A stretch of DNA of 16,634 nt from Chitinophagaceae bacterium. GTDB lineage: Bacteria; Bacteroidota; Bacteroidia; Chitinophagales; Chitinophagaceae. The stretch covers positions 1 through 16,634 of the forward strand of contig CANEWV010000006.1 of assembly GCA_947442905.1 (NCBI GenBank). The letters are read 5' to 3'. The position numbers were made by a program, and so were the translations under genes. Shown here one piece after another: positions 1 through 8,003 of this stretch (positions within the stretch are counted from its first letter, which is position 1; the number at the start of each line of letters is the position of its first letter). The notes beneath the pieces were generated by a model, which was not told the origin of the DNA, did not search any database, and was given only the letters and a program-made list of their open reading frames with translations.

Positions 1-2175
1 CGCCTTACAGCCGAGGAATTTGAATTAATTAAGCAAAAATTAGGTAGAACCCCAAACTTCACTGAGCTCTGTTCATTTAGTGCCATGTGGAGTGAGCATT
101 GTAGTTATAAAAACTCGATCAAGTGGTTAAAAACATTACCACGTGATGGAGGAAGAATGTTAGTGGCTGCCGGTGAAGAAAATGCCGGCTTAATGGACAT
201 GGGCGGCGGCTTTGGTGTGGTATTTAAAATTGAAAGTCACAACCACCCAAGTGCACTTGAACCTTTTCAGGGTGCAGCTACTGGCGTAGGTGGTATTCAG
301 CGCGATATTTTTACCATGGGTGCGCGTCCTATTGCGTCACTCAATAGTTTACGATTTGGAAATTTAAACGATACAAAAACGCAGCGCTTATTAAAAGGTG
401 TGGTGCATGGTATTGGACATTACGGCAATTGTTTTGGTGTACCTACTGTGGGTGGTGAAATTTATTTTGAAGATTGTTACCATACCAATCCACTTGTGAA
501 TGCTATGAGCGTGGGTATTATGAAAGCAGGCGATATGATTTCTGCAACAGCTGCTGGCATTGGCAATCCCGTGTTTTTTGTAGGAAGTGCAACAGGTAAA
601 GATGGTATTGGTGGTGCAAGTTTTGCATCTGCCGATATTACAGCAGACAGCGTAGAAGAATTGCCAGCAGTACAAGTGGGTGATCCATTCCAAGAGAAAA
701 AATTATTAGAAGCTTGTCTCGAACTTATTCATACAGGATCCATTGTTGGTATGCAAGACATGGGTGCTGCAGGCATCATTTGTTCTACCGCAGAGATGAG
801 TGCAAAGGGTGGTGTAGGTATGCGCATTGATTTAGAAAAAGTACCGACCCGTCAAAAAAATATGAAAGCTTGGGAATTACTTTTAAGTGAGAGCCAAGAG
901 CGTATGTTAATTGTAGTAGAAAAAGGAAAAGAAGATGCTGTTTTAAAAATATTTGAAAAGTGGGATTTGTCTGCCAGCAATATTGGAGAAGTGACAAATG
1001 ATGGCATCTTAAATTTTTATATGAATGGCGTACACGAAGCTTCATTACCTGCACATGAACTTGTGTTAGGAGGTGGTGCACCGCAGTACACTAGAGAATA
1101 CACAGCGCCTGCTTATTTTTCAAAAATAGAAGCTTTTGACATCAATCGTGTTGAGGATGTTACAAGTGTTGCGCAAACAGCAGAGGCACTTGCAACGCTA
1201 CCTAACATTGCATCAAAGCGCTGGATCTATACACAGTATGATAGCATGGTGGGTGCAGCAAATGCATCTACCAATGCACCAAGTGATGCATCTATTGTAC
1301 TTGCAAAAGGAACGGGTAAAGGCCTCGCCATGACGGTAGATTGTAATAGTAAATATGTGTTTGCTGATCCTTATAAAGGTGGTATGATTGCGGTTGCAGA
1401 AGCAGCGCGTAATATTGTTTGTAGTGGTGGCGAACCCATTGGTGTTACCAACTGCTTAAACTTTGGTAATCCGTACGATCCTGAAGTGTACTATCAATTT
1501 GTAAAAGCAGTAACCGGTATGGGTGATGCTTGTCGTAAATTTAATACACCCGTTACAGGTGGTAACGTAAGTTTTTACAATCAAAGTCCGGAAGGTCCTG
1601 TATATCCAACACCAACAATTGGTATGGTAGGTATTGTTGAAGATATGACCGCCACCATGACCCTTAACTTTAAAAAAGAAGGGGACGTGATTGTATTAAT
1701 TGGTGCACAACAAAATGATATTGGCTGTTCAGAATACTTACATAAATTAAAAAAAGTAGAATATTCGCCAGCGCCACATTTTGATTTAGATACTGAATAT
1801 AACGTACAACAATTAGTAGCTAGTTTAATTAAAAATAAAACCATTGTAAGTGCACACGATATCAGTGAGGGTGGTTTAGCCATCACACTTTTAGAATCTG
1901 GATTTACAAGCAACCTTGGTTTTGAAGTAAGTGCTGCAGCTGCTGGTTTTAGAACCGATGCATACTGGTTTGGTGAAGCGCAAAGCCGCGTGGTGGTGAG
2001 TTGTGGAGCCGAACATGTTGCCCTAGTTGAGCAAGCCGCGGCAGCGGCGGGTGTTTCTTTTTCTGTTTTAGGAAAAGTAACAAGTGGCGAAGTTCAGGTA
2101 GGTACAGAAAACTGGGGTTCTATTCAGGATTGGAAAAACAAATACGACACCGCTATTGAGCGCTTAATTAAATAA
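1..2175 (+). CDS. purL: Phosphoribosylformylglycinamidine synthase subunit PurL (5' end outside window)
   Basis: This is the ATP-dependent amidotransferase step of de novo purine synthesis, converting FGAR and glutamine-derived ammonia to FGAM in the cytoplasm. The frame is already open at base 1. The first visible residues (RLTAEEFELIKQKLGRTPNF) match the region just before the PurL signature MWSEHCSYK, which is encoded from base 85, so only about 15-25 N-terminal residues are missing and the ATG at 85 is internal. The nucleotide-binding segment with SHNHP lies at 235-249. Two AIRS-type halves follow, the second with SGGEPIGVTNCLNFGNP at about 1420-1470. The 724 visible residues match the small PurL type, which works with separate PurS and PurQ, rather than the ~1200-1300-residue fused enzyme. 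Only 23 nt separate it from hldD, so the two are probably cotranscribed. Confidence 0.96.
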   Translation, partial: RLTAEEFELIKQKLGRTPNFTELCSFSAMWSEHCSYKNSIKWLKTLPRDGGRMLVAAGEENAGLMDMGGGFGVVFKIESHNHPSALEPFQGAATGVGGIQRDIFTMGARPIASLNSLRFGNLNDTKTQRLLKGVVHGIGHYGNCFGVPTVGGEIYFEDCYHTNPLVNAMSVGIMKAGDMISATAAGIGNPVFFVGSATGKDGIGGASFASADITADSVEELPAVQVGDPFQEKKLLEACLELIHTGSIVGMQDMGAAGIICSTAEMSAKGGVGMRIDLEKVPTRQKNMKAWELLLSESQERMLIVVEKGKEDAVLKIFEKWDLSASNIGEVTNDGILNFYMNGVHEASLPAHELVLGGGAPQYTREYTAPAYFSKIEAFDINRVEDVTSVAQTAEALATLPNIASKRWIYTQYDSMVGAANASTNAPSDASIVLAKGTGKGLAMTVDCNSKYVFADPYKGGMIAVAEAARNIVCSGGEPIGVTNCLNFGNPYDPEVYYQFVKAVTGMGDACRKFNTPVTGGNVSFYNQSPEGPVYPTPTIGMVGIVEDMTATMTLNFKKEGDVIVLIGAQQNDIGCSEYLHKLKKVEYSPAPHFDLDTEYNVQQLVASLIKNKTIVSAHDISEGGLAITLLESGFTSNLGFEVSAAAAGFRTDAYWFGEAQSRVVVSCGAEHVALVEQAAAAAGVSFSVLGKVTSGEVQVGTENWGSIQDWKNKYDTAIERLIK

Positions 2176-2198
2176 TTTATTTGCCCGAACATTTTTTC

Positions 2199-3203
2199 AT
2201 GACAACAAATCCTTCAACAATAATCGTTACAGGTGCTGCAGGATTTATTGGATCGTGTATGGCGGGTTATTTAAATGCGCAAGGGTATCATCATTTAATT
2301 TTAGTGGATGATTTTGGTGTCGAAGCAAAAAGAATAAACTGGGAAGGAAAGATGTACGATCACATCGTAGAAAGGTCTTCTTTGTTTGAATGGTTAGAAA
2401 GGACGGAAACAAAAATTGATGCCTGTATACATTTAGGTGCAAGAACTGATACCACCGAGTTTGATTACAGTGTGCATGAAGCGCTTAACCTCGAGTATTC
2501 AAAACTAATTTGGCAGTACTGTACTGCAAAAAATATTCCACTGATGTATGCGTCATCGGCCGCAACCTATGGTGCTGGTGAAAATGGCTACAACGATGAC
2601 CACGAAGGTATTGCAGGGCTTAAGCCATTAAATCCATATGGTGTAAGTAAAAATGAATTTGATAAGTGGGCGCTGGCGCAAACGGAAGGACCTGCTCATT
2701 GGATAGGATTAAAATTCTTTAACGTCTATGGCCCTGGCGAATACCATAAGGGCCGAATGGCAAGTGTTATTTTCCATGCTTTTAATCAAATTAAAGAAAC
2801 TGGAAAAGTAAAGTTGTTCAAGAGCCATAAACCGGATTACCAAGATGGAGAACAGCTCCGTGATTTTATTTACGTTAAAGATGTTGTGGCGGTAATAGGA
2901 TGGATGCTGGAATCAATGCTGGATAAAAAATGGCCCGCTACAAAAAATGGGCTTTATAATTTAGGTACAGGTGAGGCTCGAAGCTTTATAGATTTAGTAA
3001 GGTCTACTTTTGCTGGTCTTGGATTGGAGCCCAATATCGAGTTTATAGACATGCCAAAAGATATTAGAGATACCTACCAGTATTTTACCGAAGCCAACAT
3101 GGAAAAACTGAAGTTGGCGGGATATAACGGCGGGTTTACGAGTCTCGAAGATGGGGTTCAGGATTACGTGGTCAATTATCTTCAAAAAGGCCTTATTTAT
3201 TAA
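2199..3203 (+). CDS. hldD: ADP-L-glycero-D-manno-heptose 6-epimerase
   Basis: This NAD(P)-dependent short-chain epimerase converts ADP-D-glycero-manno-heptose to the L-glycero form, the last step in making the heptose donor for the LPS inner core. In the 334-residue product, the Rossmann motif GAAGFIG is at residues 12-18, the YASSAATYG block at 117-125, the catalytic Tyr147-xxx-Lys151 pair in YGVSK, and the FNVYGP block at 174-179, followed by HKGRMAS. These blocks and the length (E. coli enzyme about 310) identify HldD rather than a generic sugar epimerase. The frame could start at a TTG at 2181, but the ATG at 2199 places the NAD motif at the usual distance from the N terminus and is preferred. 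It lies directly behind purL. No other heptose gene is visible. Confidence 0.94.
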   Translation: MTTNPSTIIVTGAAGFIGSCMAGYLNAQGYHHLILVDDFGVEAKRINWEGKMYDHIVERSSLFEWLERTETKIDACIHLGARTDTTEFDYSVHEALNLEYSKLIWQYCTAKNIPLMYASSAATYGAGENGYNDDHEGIAGLKPLNPYGVSKNEFDKWALAQTEGPAHWIGLKFFNVYGPGEYHKGRMASVIFHAFNQIKETGKVKLFKSHKPDYQDGEQLRDFIYVKDVVAVIGWMLESMLDKKWPATKNGLYNLGTGEARSFIDLVRSTFAGLGLEPNIEFIDMPKDIRDTYQYFTEANMEKLKLAGYNGGFTSLEDGVQDYVVNYLQKGLIY

Positions 3204-3243
3204 CTTTTTTATTCACATTTCCTATTATTTTTTCGATTCAAGA

Positions 3244-3268
3244 CGCAAACGCTTTGCGGGTCCTTTTA
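3244..3268 (+). terminator. Weak hairpin after hldD, possible terminator
   Basis: A perfect 6-bp stem (CGCAAA at 3244-3249, TTTGCG at 3253-3258) with a 3-nt loop is followed by GGTCCTTTT. The T run is only four bases, so termination would be weak. The 3' arm contains the TTTG that serves as the -33 element of the pyrG promoter, so this may be chance overlap rather than a real terminator. Confidence 0.3.
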
Positions 3269-3283
3269 ATTAATGTAGGTTTG
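3253..3283 (+). promoter_or_regulatory. Consensus Bacteroidota promoter of pyrG
   Basis: TTTG at 3253-3256 and TAGGTTTG at 3276-3283 are separated by exactly 19 nt. This matches the known Bacteroidota primary sigma consensus (TTTG at -33, TAnnTTTG at -7) at every specified base. Transcription should start near 3287-3290, leaving an untranslated leader of about 120 nt before pyrG. Confidence 0.75.
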
Positions 3284-3338
3284 TATGACCTCTAATAAAT
3301 TTCCCTTTTAAATCAGGTCAAAACAATTTTAACCATGT

Positions 3339-3385
3339 AAAAATGGAGTGCACAATAGCCCTGCTATTGCGTGCATTTTATTTTT
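3339..3385 (+). promoter_or_regulatory. Terminator-like hairpin in the pyrG leader, candidate attenuator
   Basis: The arms 3339-3359 and 3363-3385 pair over 22 bp, with three G-U wobbles, a 2-nt bulge (3370-3371) and a 3-nt loop. The 3' side is U-rich (ATTTTATTTTT, 3375-3385), like an intrinsic terminator. It ends 21 nt before the pyrG ATG, too close for another promoter to fit in between, so pyrG transcripts must cross it. It could end hldD transcripts, act as a pyrG attenuator, or both. Bases 3301-3309 can pair with 3340-3348 (8 of 9 positions, including one G-U), a possible competing antiterminator. The regulation is inferred. Confidence 0.6.
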
Positions 3386-3406
3386 ATAACTAGATGAATT
3401 TAATTT

Positions 3407-5026
3407 ATGACAAAGTACATTTTTGTTACGGGCGGCGTTACAAGTAGCTTAGGAAAAGGAATCATTGCAGCATCGCTCGCAAAATTATTACAGTCTAGAG
3501 GACTTACAGTAACCATTCAGAAATTTGATCCATACATTAACGTGGATCCTGGTACTTTAAATCCGTACGAACATGGAGAGTGTTATGTTACCGAAGATGG
3601 TGCAGAAACGGATTTGGATTTAGGGCACTACGAACGTTTTTTAAACATTCATACCACCCAGGCTAATAACGTAACTACGGGTCGTATTTATCAGACCGTA
3701 ATTAATAAAGAAAGAGCAGGTGATTTTTTAGGTAAAACAGTTCAAGTTGTTCCCCATATTACCGATGAAATCAAACACCGGATGAAGTTGATTGGTGAAA
3801 CCGGCAAATATGACATTATATTAACTGAAATTGGTGGAACTGTTGGTGATATTGAAAGTTTGCCCTTTATTGAAGCAGTTCGTCAATTGCAGTGGGAGCT
3901 CCCAGAAGAAGACGTAATGGTCGTGCATCTCACGCTCATTCCTTATTTGCGTGCAGCTAAAGAGTTAAAAACAAAACCTACGCAGCACAGTGTGAAAATG
4001 TTAAGTGAAACAGGTGTGCATCCAGATATCATTGTTTGCAGAACAGAAGAACCATTAAATGATGAAATCAAGAGAAAAATTGCGCTTTTCTGTAATGTTA
4101 AGCAAGACGCAGTTATTGAAGCCATGGACGCTTCAACCATTTACGAAGTGCCTATTTTAATGCTTCGTGAAAAGCTCGATTTGATTTGTTTGAAAAAATT
4201 AAATATCAATGGGTACGGCGCACCTAATTTAGATAAGTGGAATGGCTTTTTACAAAAGTTAAAAAATCCAAAATCTGAAGTGCGTATTGGACTCATTGGA
4301 AAATATATTGAACTACAAGATGCGTATAAATCAATTTTAGAAAGCTTTATTCATGCTGGTGCACCTAACGAGGTAAAAGTAATTGTTGTGAATGTGCATA
4401 GTGAACACTTGACGCATGATAATGTTTCAGAAAAATTAGAAGGCCTCGATGGTTTATTAGTAGCACCTGGCTTTGGTAACAGAGGTATTGAAGGAAAAAT
4501 TCATGCCGTGCAGTATGCAAGAGAAAATAATTTACCATTCTTTGGTATTTGTTTAGGTATGCAAATGTCTGTTATTGAATATGCACGAAATGTTCTTGGT
4601 TTAAAAGATGCACATTCGACCGAAATGGATGCTAAAACTTCCAATCCTGTTATCAATATGATGGAGGAACAAAAGAAAATTAAAATGATGGGCGGAACCA
4701 TGCGTCTTGGTGCATACCCTTGTGAAATTTCAGCTGGAACACTAGCGCATAAAATATACGGAGCTACTTCTATAACAGAGCGCCATCGTCACCGTTATGA
4801 GTTTAACAACGATTATTATGACGCTTTTATGAAAGCCGGACTTGTAGCGAGTGGTAAAAATCCTGAAACGGGCCTAGTTGAAATAGTGGAGCTTCCCAAT
4901 CATCCATTTTTTATTGGGGTTCAGTATCACCCCGAATTAAAGAGTACGGCAGAAGTCCCAGCGCCACTTTTTGTTAGCTTTATAGCGGCTGCAAAGCTCT
5001 ATCAGGCCTCAAATTCTGCTAAATAA
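3407..5026 (+). CDS. pyrG: CTP synthase
   Basis: This enzyme converts UTP, ATP and glutamine to CTP, the last step of pyrimidine nucleotide synthesis. The 539 residues match the usual length (about 535-545). The N-terminal synthase domain begins with YIFVTGGVTSSLGKGI, whose P-loop is at residues 13-19. It continues with DPYINVDPGT (41-50), TEDGAETDLDLGHYERF (62-78) and GGTVGDIES (143-151). The C-terminal class I glutamine amidotransferase domain starts at about residue 290 and has the oxyanion segment PGFGNRG (354-360), nucleophile Cys382 in GICLGMQ, and His508/Glu510 in QYHPE. All catalytic residues are present. The ATG at 3407 gives the canonical N terminus. Upstream are a consensus promoter and a terminator-like hairpin, so expression may be controlled by attenuation, as known by a different detailed mechanism for pyrG in Bacillus. 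Confidence 0.98.
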   Translation: MTKYIFVTGGVTSSLGKGIIAASLAKLLQSRGLTVTIQKFDPYINVDPGTLNPYEHGECYVTEDGAETDLDLGHYERFLNIHTTQANNVTTGRIYQTVINKERAGDFLGKTVQVVPHITDEIKHRMKLIGETGKYDIILTEIGGTVGDIESLPFIEAVRQLQWELPEEDVMVVHLTLIPYLRAAKELKTKPTQHSVKMLSETGVHPDIIVCRTEEPLNDEIKRKIALFCNVKQDAVIEAMDASTIYEVPILMLREKLDLICLKKLNINGYGAPNLDKWNGFLQKLKNPKSEVRIGLIGKYIELQDAYKSILESFIHAGAPNEVKVIVVNVHSEHLTHDNVSEKLEGLDGLLVAPGFGNRGIEGKIHAVQYARENNLPFFGICLGMQMSVIEYARNVLGLKDAHSTEMDAKTSNPVINMMEEQKKIKMMGGTMRLGAYPCEISAGTLAHKIYGATSITERHRHRYEFNNDYYDAFMKAGLVASGKNPETGLVEIVELPNHPFFIGVQYHPELKSTAEVPAPLFVSFIAAAKLYQASNSAK

Positions 5027-5070
5027 CCCTAATTATTAATGGATCGGTAATGAATCTACGTTTCAACTAG

Positions 5071-5078
5071 TACCTTTG
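5071..5078 (+). promoter_or_regulatory. -7 element of a probable yidC promoter
   Basis: TACCTTTG matches the Bacteroidota -7 consensus TAnnTTTG and ends 19 nt before the yidC ATG. No convincing TTTG is found 18-20 nt further upstream, so the -33 side is weak. It lies in the 71-nt gap after pyrG, where I see no clear terminator, so yidC may also receive read-through from pyrG. Confidence 0.5.
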
Positions 5079-5097
5079 CCCTTCAATATATACACAC

Positions 5098-6942
5098 ATG
5101 AAGTCTGATAAGAACTCGCTCATAGGATTTGTTTTGTTAGGAATCTTATTTTTTTCCTATTTCTGGTATACCAACCAGCAGCAAACGGCGCTCGTTGCTT
5201 TCAAAAAACAACAAGAAGATTCTACTGCTAAGGCGCAAGCCAAACTCGTAAAGCCTCAAGATGTTGTAGCAGCTAAAATTGATTCTTTACAAAGAGATTC
5301 AATCGCTAAAATTGCTACTGCAGGAAATTTTGCTAAGGCTGCACTAGGCAAAGACACAACGGTAACGCTCGAAAATGATTTAATCAGTGTTGTATTAACC
5401 AACAAGGGAGGTCAGGTAAAAAGCGTAACCTTAAAAAAATATACAACTCAGGATAGTGCTGCCGTTAAACTTGTTCAGCAAAATCAAATGGGCTACGCGG
5501 TTAACACTGCCGATAATAAAACAGCTCAATCATCTGATTTATATTTCACGCCTTCTACATTAACTAAAGCACAAGACGGGTCTACTTCCATCAAATTTGT
5601 CATTGCATCTGCTACTGGTACGTCAATCATTCATACCTATACATTACGTCCAAATTCCTATGCACTTGATTGGGATATTGAGTTGGTAGGCGCCAATCAA
5701 TTATTAACAGCTGGGGTGCTTAATTTTACATGGTTGTCTGAAACCAGTCAGCTCGAAAGAACTGCCGAATATGAAAGGCAGATGTCTAATATTTGTTTTT
5801 CTGAGGGAAATGAGTTTGATTATATATCAGCGAATAACGAAAAAACTTTTGAAAAGCCGGTACAGTGGGTAAGTGTGGTGCAGCAGTTTTTTAATACTAC
5901 GCTTATTGCAAAAAACAGTTTTAATTCGGGTGCCGTAAACTGGTCTCGCTATACAGATAGTTCTAGTAAGCTGGCTACAACAAAAACTGAGTTACAAATC
6001 AAATTGCCACAAGCAGCAACAAATAAAGTGGCTTTACAATTATTCAGTGGTCCTTCAGATTTCGAAATCTTAAAAAAGCAAGCGCCAGAAATGGAACGTA
6101 TTGTTAATTTAGGTAGAGATATGTATTCGTTTGTTCGTCCTATTAACAAGTACATTATTATGCCGGTGTTTGATTTCTTTGCTGGCTTTGTTTCAAATTA
6201 TGGTTGGGTAGTATTGTTACTGACCTTATTTATCAGACTTGTTACTTCTCCATTAACCTATAGTAGCTATTTAAGTGGCGCTAAAATGAAGGTGTTGAAG
6301 CCAGAGCTAGATACCATTAAGAAAAAATTTGGAGAAGATAAGCAGGGTTTTGCGATGGAGCAAATGAAATTGTTTAGAGAAGCCGGTGTAAATCCTCTCG
6401 GCGGTTGTATTCCAGCGCTTCTTCAAATCCCAATTTTCTTTGCATTATATAGTTTCTTTAATTCCCACATTGCGCTTCGAGGGCAGGCCTTTTTATGGAG
6501 TAAAGATTTATCAAGCTATGACGTTATTGCTACCCTTCCGTTTAGTATTCCATTAGGTTTTGGGGATCATATTAGTTTGTTTACCATTACTGCGGTATTG
6601 ACAAGTTTCCTTATTTCTATTTACAACATGAGCATGACGCCAACGCAGGATAACCCAGCGCTTAAGTATATGCCATATATTTTCCCGTTCATGTTACTTT
6701 TCATCTTTAATAGATTACCATCAGCATTAACCTGGTATTATACGGTTTCAAACCTTGTAACATTAGGCTTACAATTTGTGATTCAAAATTATATCATCAA
6801 CCATGATAAAATTTTAGCACAGATGGATGAAAAACGAAAAACGCCAAAAGCTAAAAGTAAATGGCAGAATCGTTTTGAGCAAATGCAACAGAGTCAAAAA
6901 AAGTTACAGGACTTAAAAGATAAAACAGCCAAGAAAAAATAA
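5098..6942 (+). CDS. yidC: Membrane protein insertase YidC
   Basis: YidC inserts and folds inner-membrane proteins, alone or with SecYEG. The 614-residue product has the long Gram-negative layout. It starts with an N-terminal transmembrane anchor (about 8-24), then an Ala/Lys/Gln-rich linker (25-85) and a beta-rich periplasmic domain (about 86-340). The conserved insertase core follows (about 355-570), with TM2 containing the groove arginine Arg380 in LLTLFIRLVTSPL, the cytoplasmic hairpin with KMKVLKPELDTIKKKF, and the NPLGGCIPALLQIPIFFALY segment. The tail after residue 570 is Lys/Gln-rich and probably coiled, as expected for ribosome contact. The ATG at 5098 directly precedes a short positively charged segment and the first TM helix. 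The usual rnpA/yidD neighbours are absent; the upstream neighbour is pyrG. An intrinsic terminator begins 2 nt after the stop. Confidence 0.97.
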   Translation: MKSDKNSLIGFVLLGILFFSYFWYTNQQQTALVAFKKQQEDSTAKAQAKLVKPQDVVAAKIDSLQRDSIAKIATAGNFAKAALGKDTTVTLENDLISVVLTNKGGQVKSVTLKKYTTQDSAAVKLVQQNQMGYAVNTADNKTAQSSDLYFTPSTLTKAQDGSTSIKFVIASATGTSIIHTYTLRPNSYALDWDIELVGANQLLTAGVLNFTWLSETSQLERTAEYERQMSNICFSEGNEFDYISANNEKTFEKPVQWVSVVQQFFNTTLIAKNSFNSGAVNWSRYTDSSSKLATTKTELQIKLPQAATNKVALQLFSGPSDFEILKKQAPEMERIVNLGRDMYSFVRPINKYIIMPVFDFFAGFVSNYGWVVLLLTLFIRLVTSPLTYSSYLSGAKMKVLKPELDTIKKKFGEDKQGFAMEQMKLFREAGVNPLGGCIPALLQIPIFFALYSFFNSHIALRGQAFLWSKDLSSYDVIATLPFSIPLGFGDHISLFTITAVLTSFLISIYNMSMTPTQDNPALKYMPYIFPFMLLFIFNRLPSALTWYYTVSNLVTLGLQFVIQNYIINHDKILAQMDEKRKTPKAKSKWQNRFEQMQQSQKKLQDLKDKTAKKK

Positions 6943-6943
6943 C

Positions 6944-6977
6944 AAAAAGCCCTGCTATTTTAAGTGGGGCTTTTTTT
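6944..6977 (+). terminator. Rho-independent terminator of yidC
   Basis: The left arm 6944-6956 (AAAAAGCCCTGCT) pairs with 6963-6975 over 13 bp, with two G-U pairs, around the 6-nt loop ATTTTA. A run of seven T follows the GC core (6971-6977). It begins 2 nt after the yidC stop and is the clearest terminator in the window. Its right arm overlaps the possible GTG start of the next frame. Confidence 0.88.
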
Positions 6978-7617
6978 AAAATACACTTTTCTGAAAAAAG
7001 GTATCACGATATTAATTGGTTTATTTTTTTTGCAAGCTAGTTTTGCCCAACAGCGTATTGTTGCGGAGTGTACAGTTGTTTATAAGGTGGAATCAAGTAT
7101 AGGCATGGCTCAAGTTCAAGAAAAAGCCTTAAAGACGGTGTATATAAAAAGTAATAGTGCCCGTGTTGATCTTGTAGCACCAGCTTATGCACAAACTACG
7201 ATTTATAACAAAACAACTGTAACAGCAACAGTTTTACGCTCATTTGGAGAAGACAAATACATGACTTCTTTAAATAGCAAGCAGTGGCGTAAGGTAAACG
7301 CACCTCTCGATAGTATTCAAATACAATACACCAATGATTCAATTTCTATATTAGATTATCCTTGCAAAAAGGGGCTATTGCAGTTCAAAAATGGAGACAT
7401 AGTAACAGTATACTTTACTAGTGCTATCATTCCATCTGTTCGAGAATATGAATATATGTTTAAGGATATTCCAGGATTTGTACTTGGCTATGAAATGATT
7501 GATGGTGCAGGTGTAAAAACAATTTTCAGGGCAACGCAAATTAATTTATATAATCCTGTTGCTGCATCTAAATTTGATATTCCCACAAAAGGATACCGGA
7601 TTATTCCAGTAGAGTAG
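6964..7617 (+). CDS. Secreted GLPGLI/DUF4412-like protein, start codon uncertain
   Basis: This is a small exported protein of unknown function, 217 residues if started at the GTG at 6964. A signal peptide is clear: a Lys-Lys pair, the hydrophobic run GITILIGLFFLQASFA, and probable cleavage before QQ at about residue 29. The mature part is beta-rich and contains YPCKKGLLQFKNGD (132-145) and MFKDIPGFVLGYE (165-177), which resemble the cysteine turn and GLPGLI-type motif of Bacteroidota GLPGLI/DUF4412 proteins; this assignment rests on recalled motifs. There is no ATG before or within the signal peptide. The GTG lies in the terminator stem of yidC, and a CTG at 6991 would give a compact signal peptide beginning MKKGITIL. 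No promoter is seen. It converges with the small - strand gene, leaving 21 nt between the ends. Confidence 0.75.
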   Translation: MGLFLKYTFLKKGITILIGLFFLQASFAQQRIVAECTVVYKVESSIGMAQVQEKALKTVYIKSNSARVDLVAPAYAQTTIYNKTTVTATVLRSFGEDKYMTSLNSKQWRKVNAPLDSIQIQYTNDSISILDYPCKKGLLQFKNGDIVTVYFTSAIIPSVREYEYMFKDIPGFVLGYEMIDGAGVKTIFRATQINLYNPVAASKFDIPTKGYRIIPVE

Positions 7618-7638
7618 AAATAAGGAAGATAGCGAATA

Positions 7639-7998
7639 CTAGTTTGATGCTGGAGAAGGCGTCTTGAACTTAGGTACTTTTACTTTAAACTTATATGGGA
7701 ATACAAATGAACTATTGCCGTTGTCAAAACGAAGCATCGAGTTTATTTCAGTATTATTGTTCCCTTTTAATTGAAGTCCTAAAGTTTGAATACTCTTATA
7801 TTGCATGGTTGCCTTAAGCGAGCTGTAAGACAAACTTTTAGAATTAAGTAAGTTTAAATTTTTGAGGGTAAACTTTGATTGTTTGCCTCTTTTTTCAGTA
7901 GTAATTCCACTAAGTGTAAACGCAGCATAGCCAAGTTGTACCCCAACTAGTAGGGTAAAGGTTAGCGTTAATGTAAGTAAAAGTTTACTGCGTTTCAT
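7639..7998 (-). CDS. Small exported protein of unknown function
   Basis: I do not recognise this 119-residue protein. The N terminus MKRSKLLLTLTLTFTLLVGVQLGYA is a typical signal peptide or membrane anchor, with likely cleavage after AYA-like positions around residue 26. The remainder alternates hydrophobic and polar residues, suggesting beta strands, and is rich in Lys, Asn and Ser. Its last 20 residues (FPYKFKVKVPKFKTPSPASN) are strongly basic. It has no cysteine. An upstream in-frame ATG at 8040 is rejected because a good promoter lies between it and the chosen ATG at 7998. It is probably transcribed alone, with the GLPGLI-like gene converging at its 3' end. It should act in the periplasm or outer envelope. 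Confidence 0.7.
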   Translation of the reverse strand: MKRSKLLLTLTLTFTLLVGVQLGYAAFTLSGITTEKRGKQSKFTLKNLNLLNSKSLSYSSLKATMQYKSIQTLGLQLKGNNNTEINSMLRFDNGNSSFVFPYKFKVKVPKFKTPSPASN

Positions 7999-8003
7999 TG
8001 TTA

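Noticed and set aside
2181..2198. Upstream TTG start for hldD (adds MPEHFF)
   Set aside because: The ATG at 2199 gives the normal distance to the NAD-binding GAAGFIG motif, and the extra residues resemble nothing in the family.
3357..3368. The 12-mer AGCCCTGCTATT occurs in both the pyrG leader hairpin and the yidC terminator (6948-6959)
   Set aside because: It occupies different parts of the two hairpins and is short; I see no third copy, so I treat it as chance.
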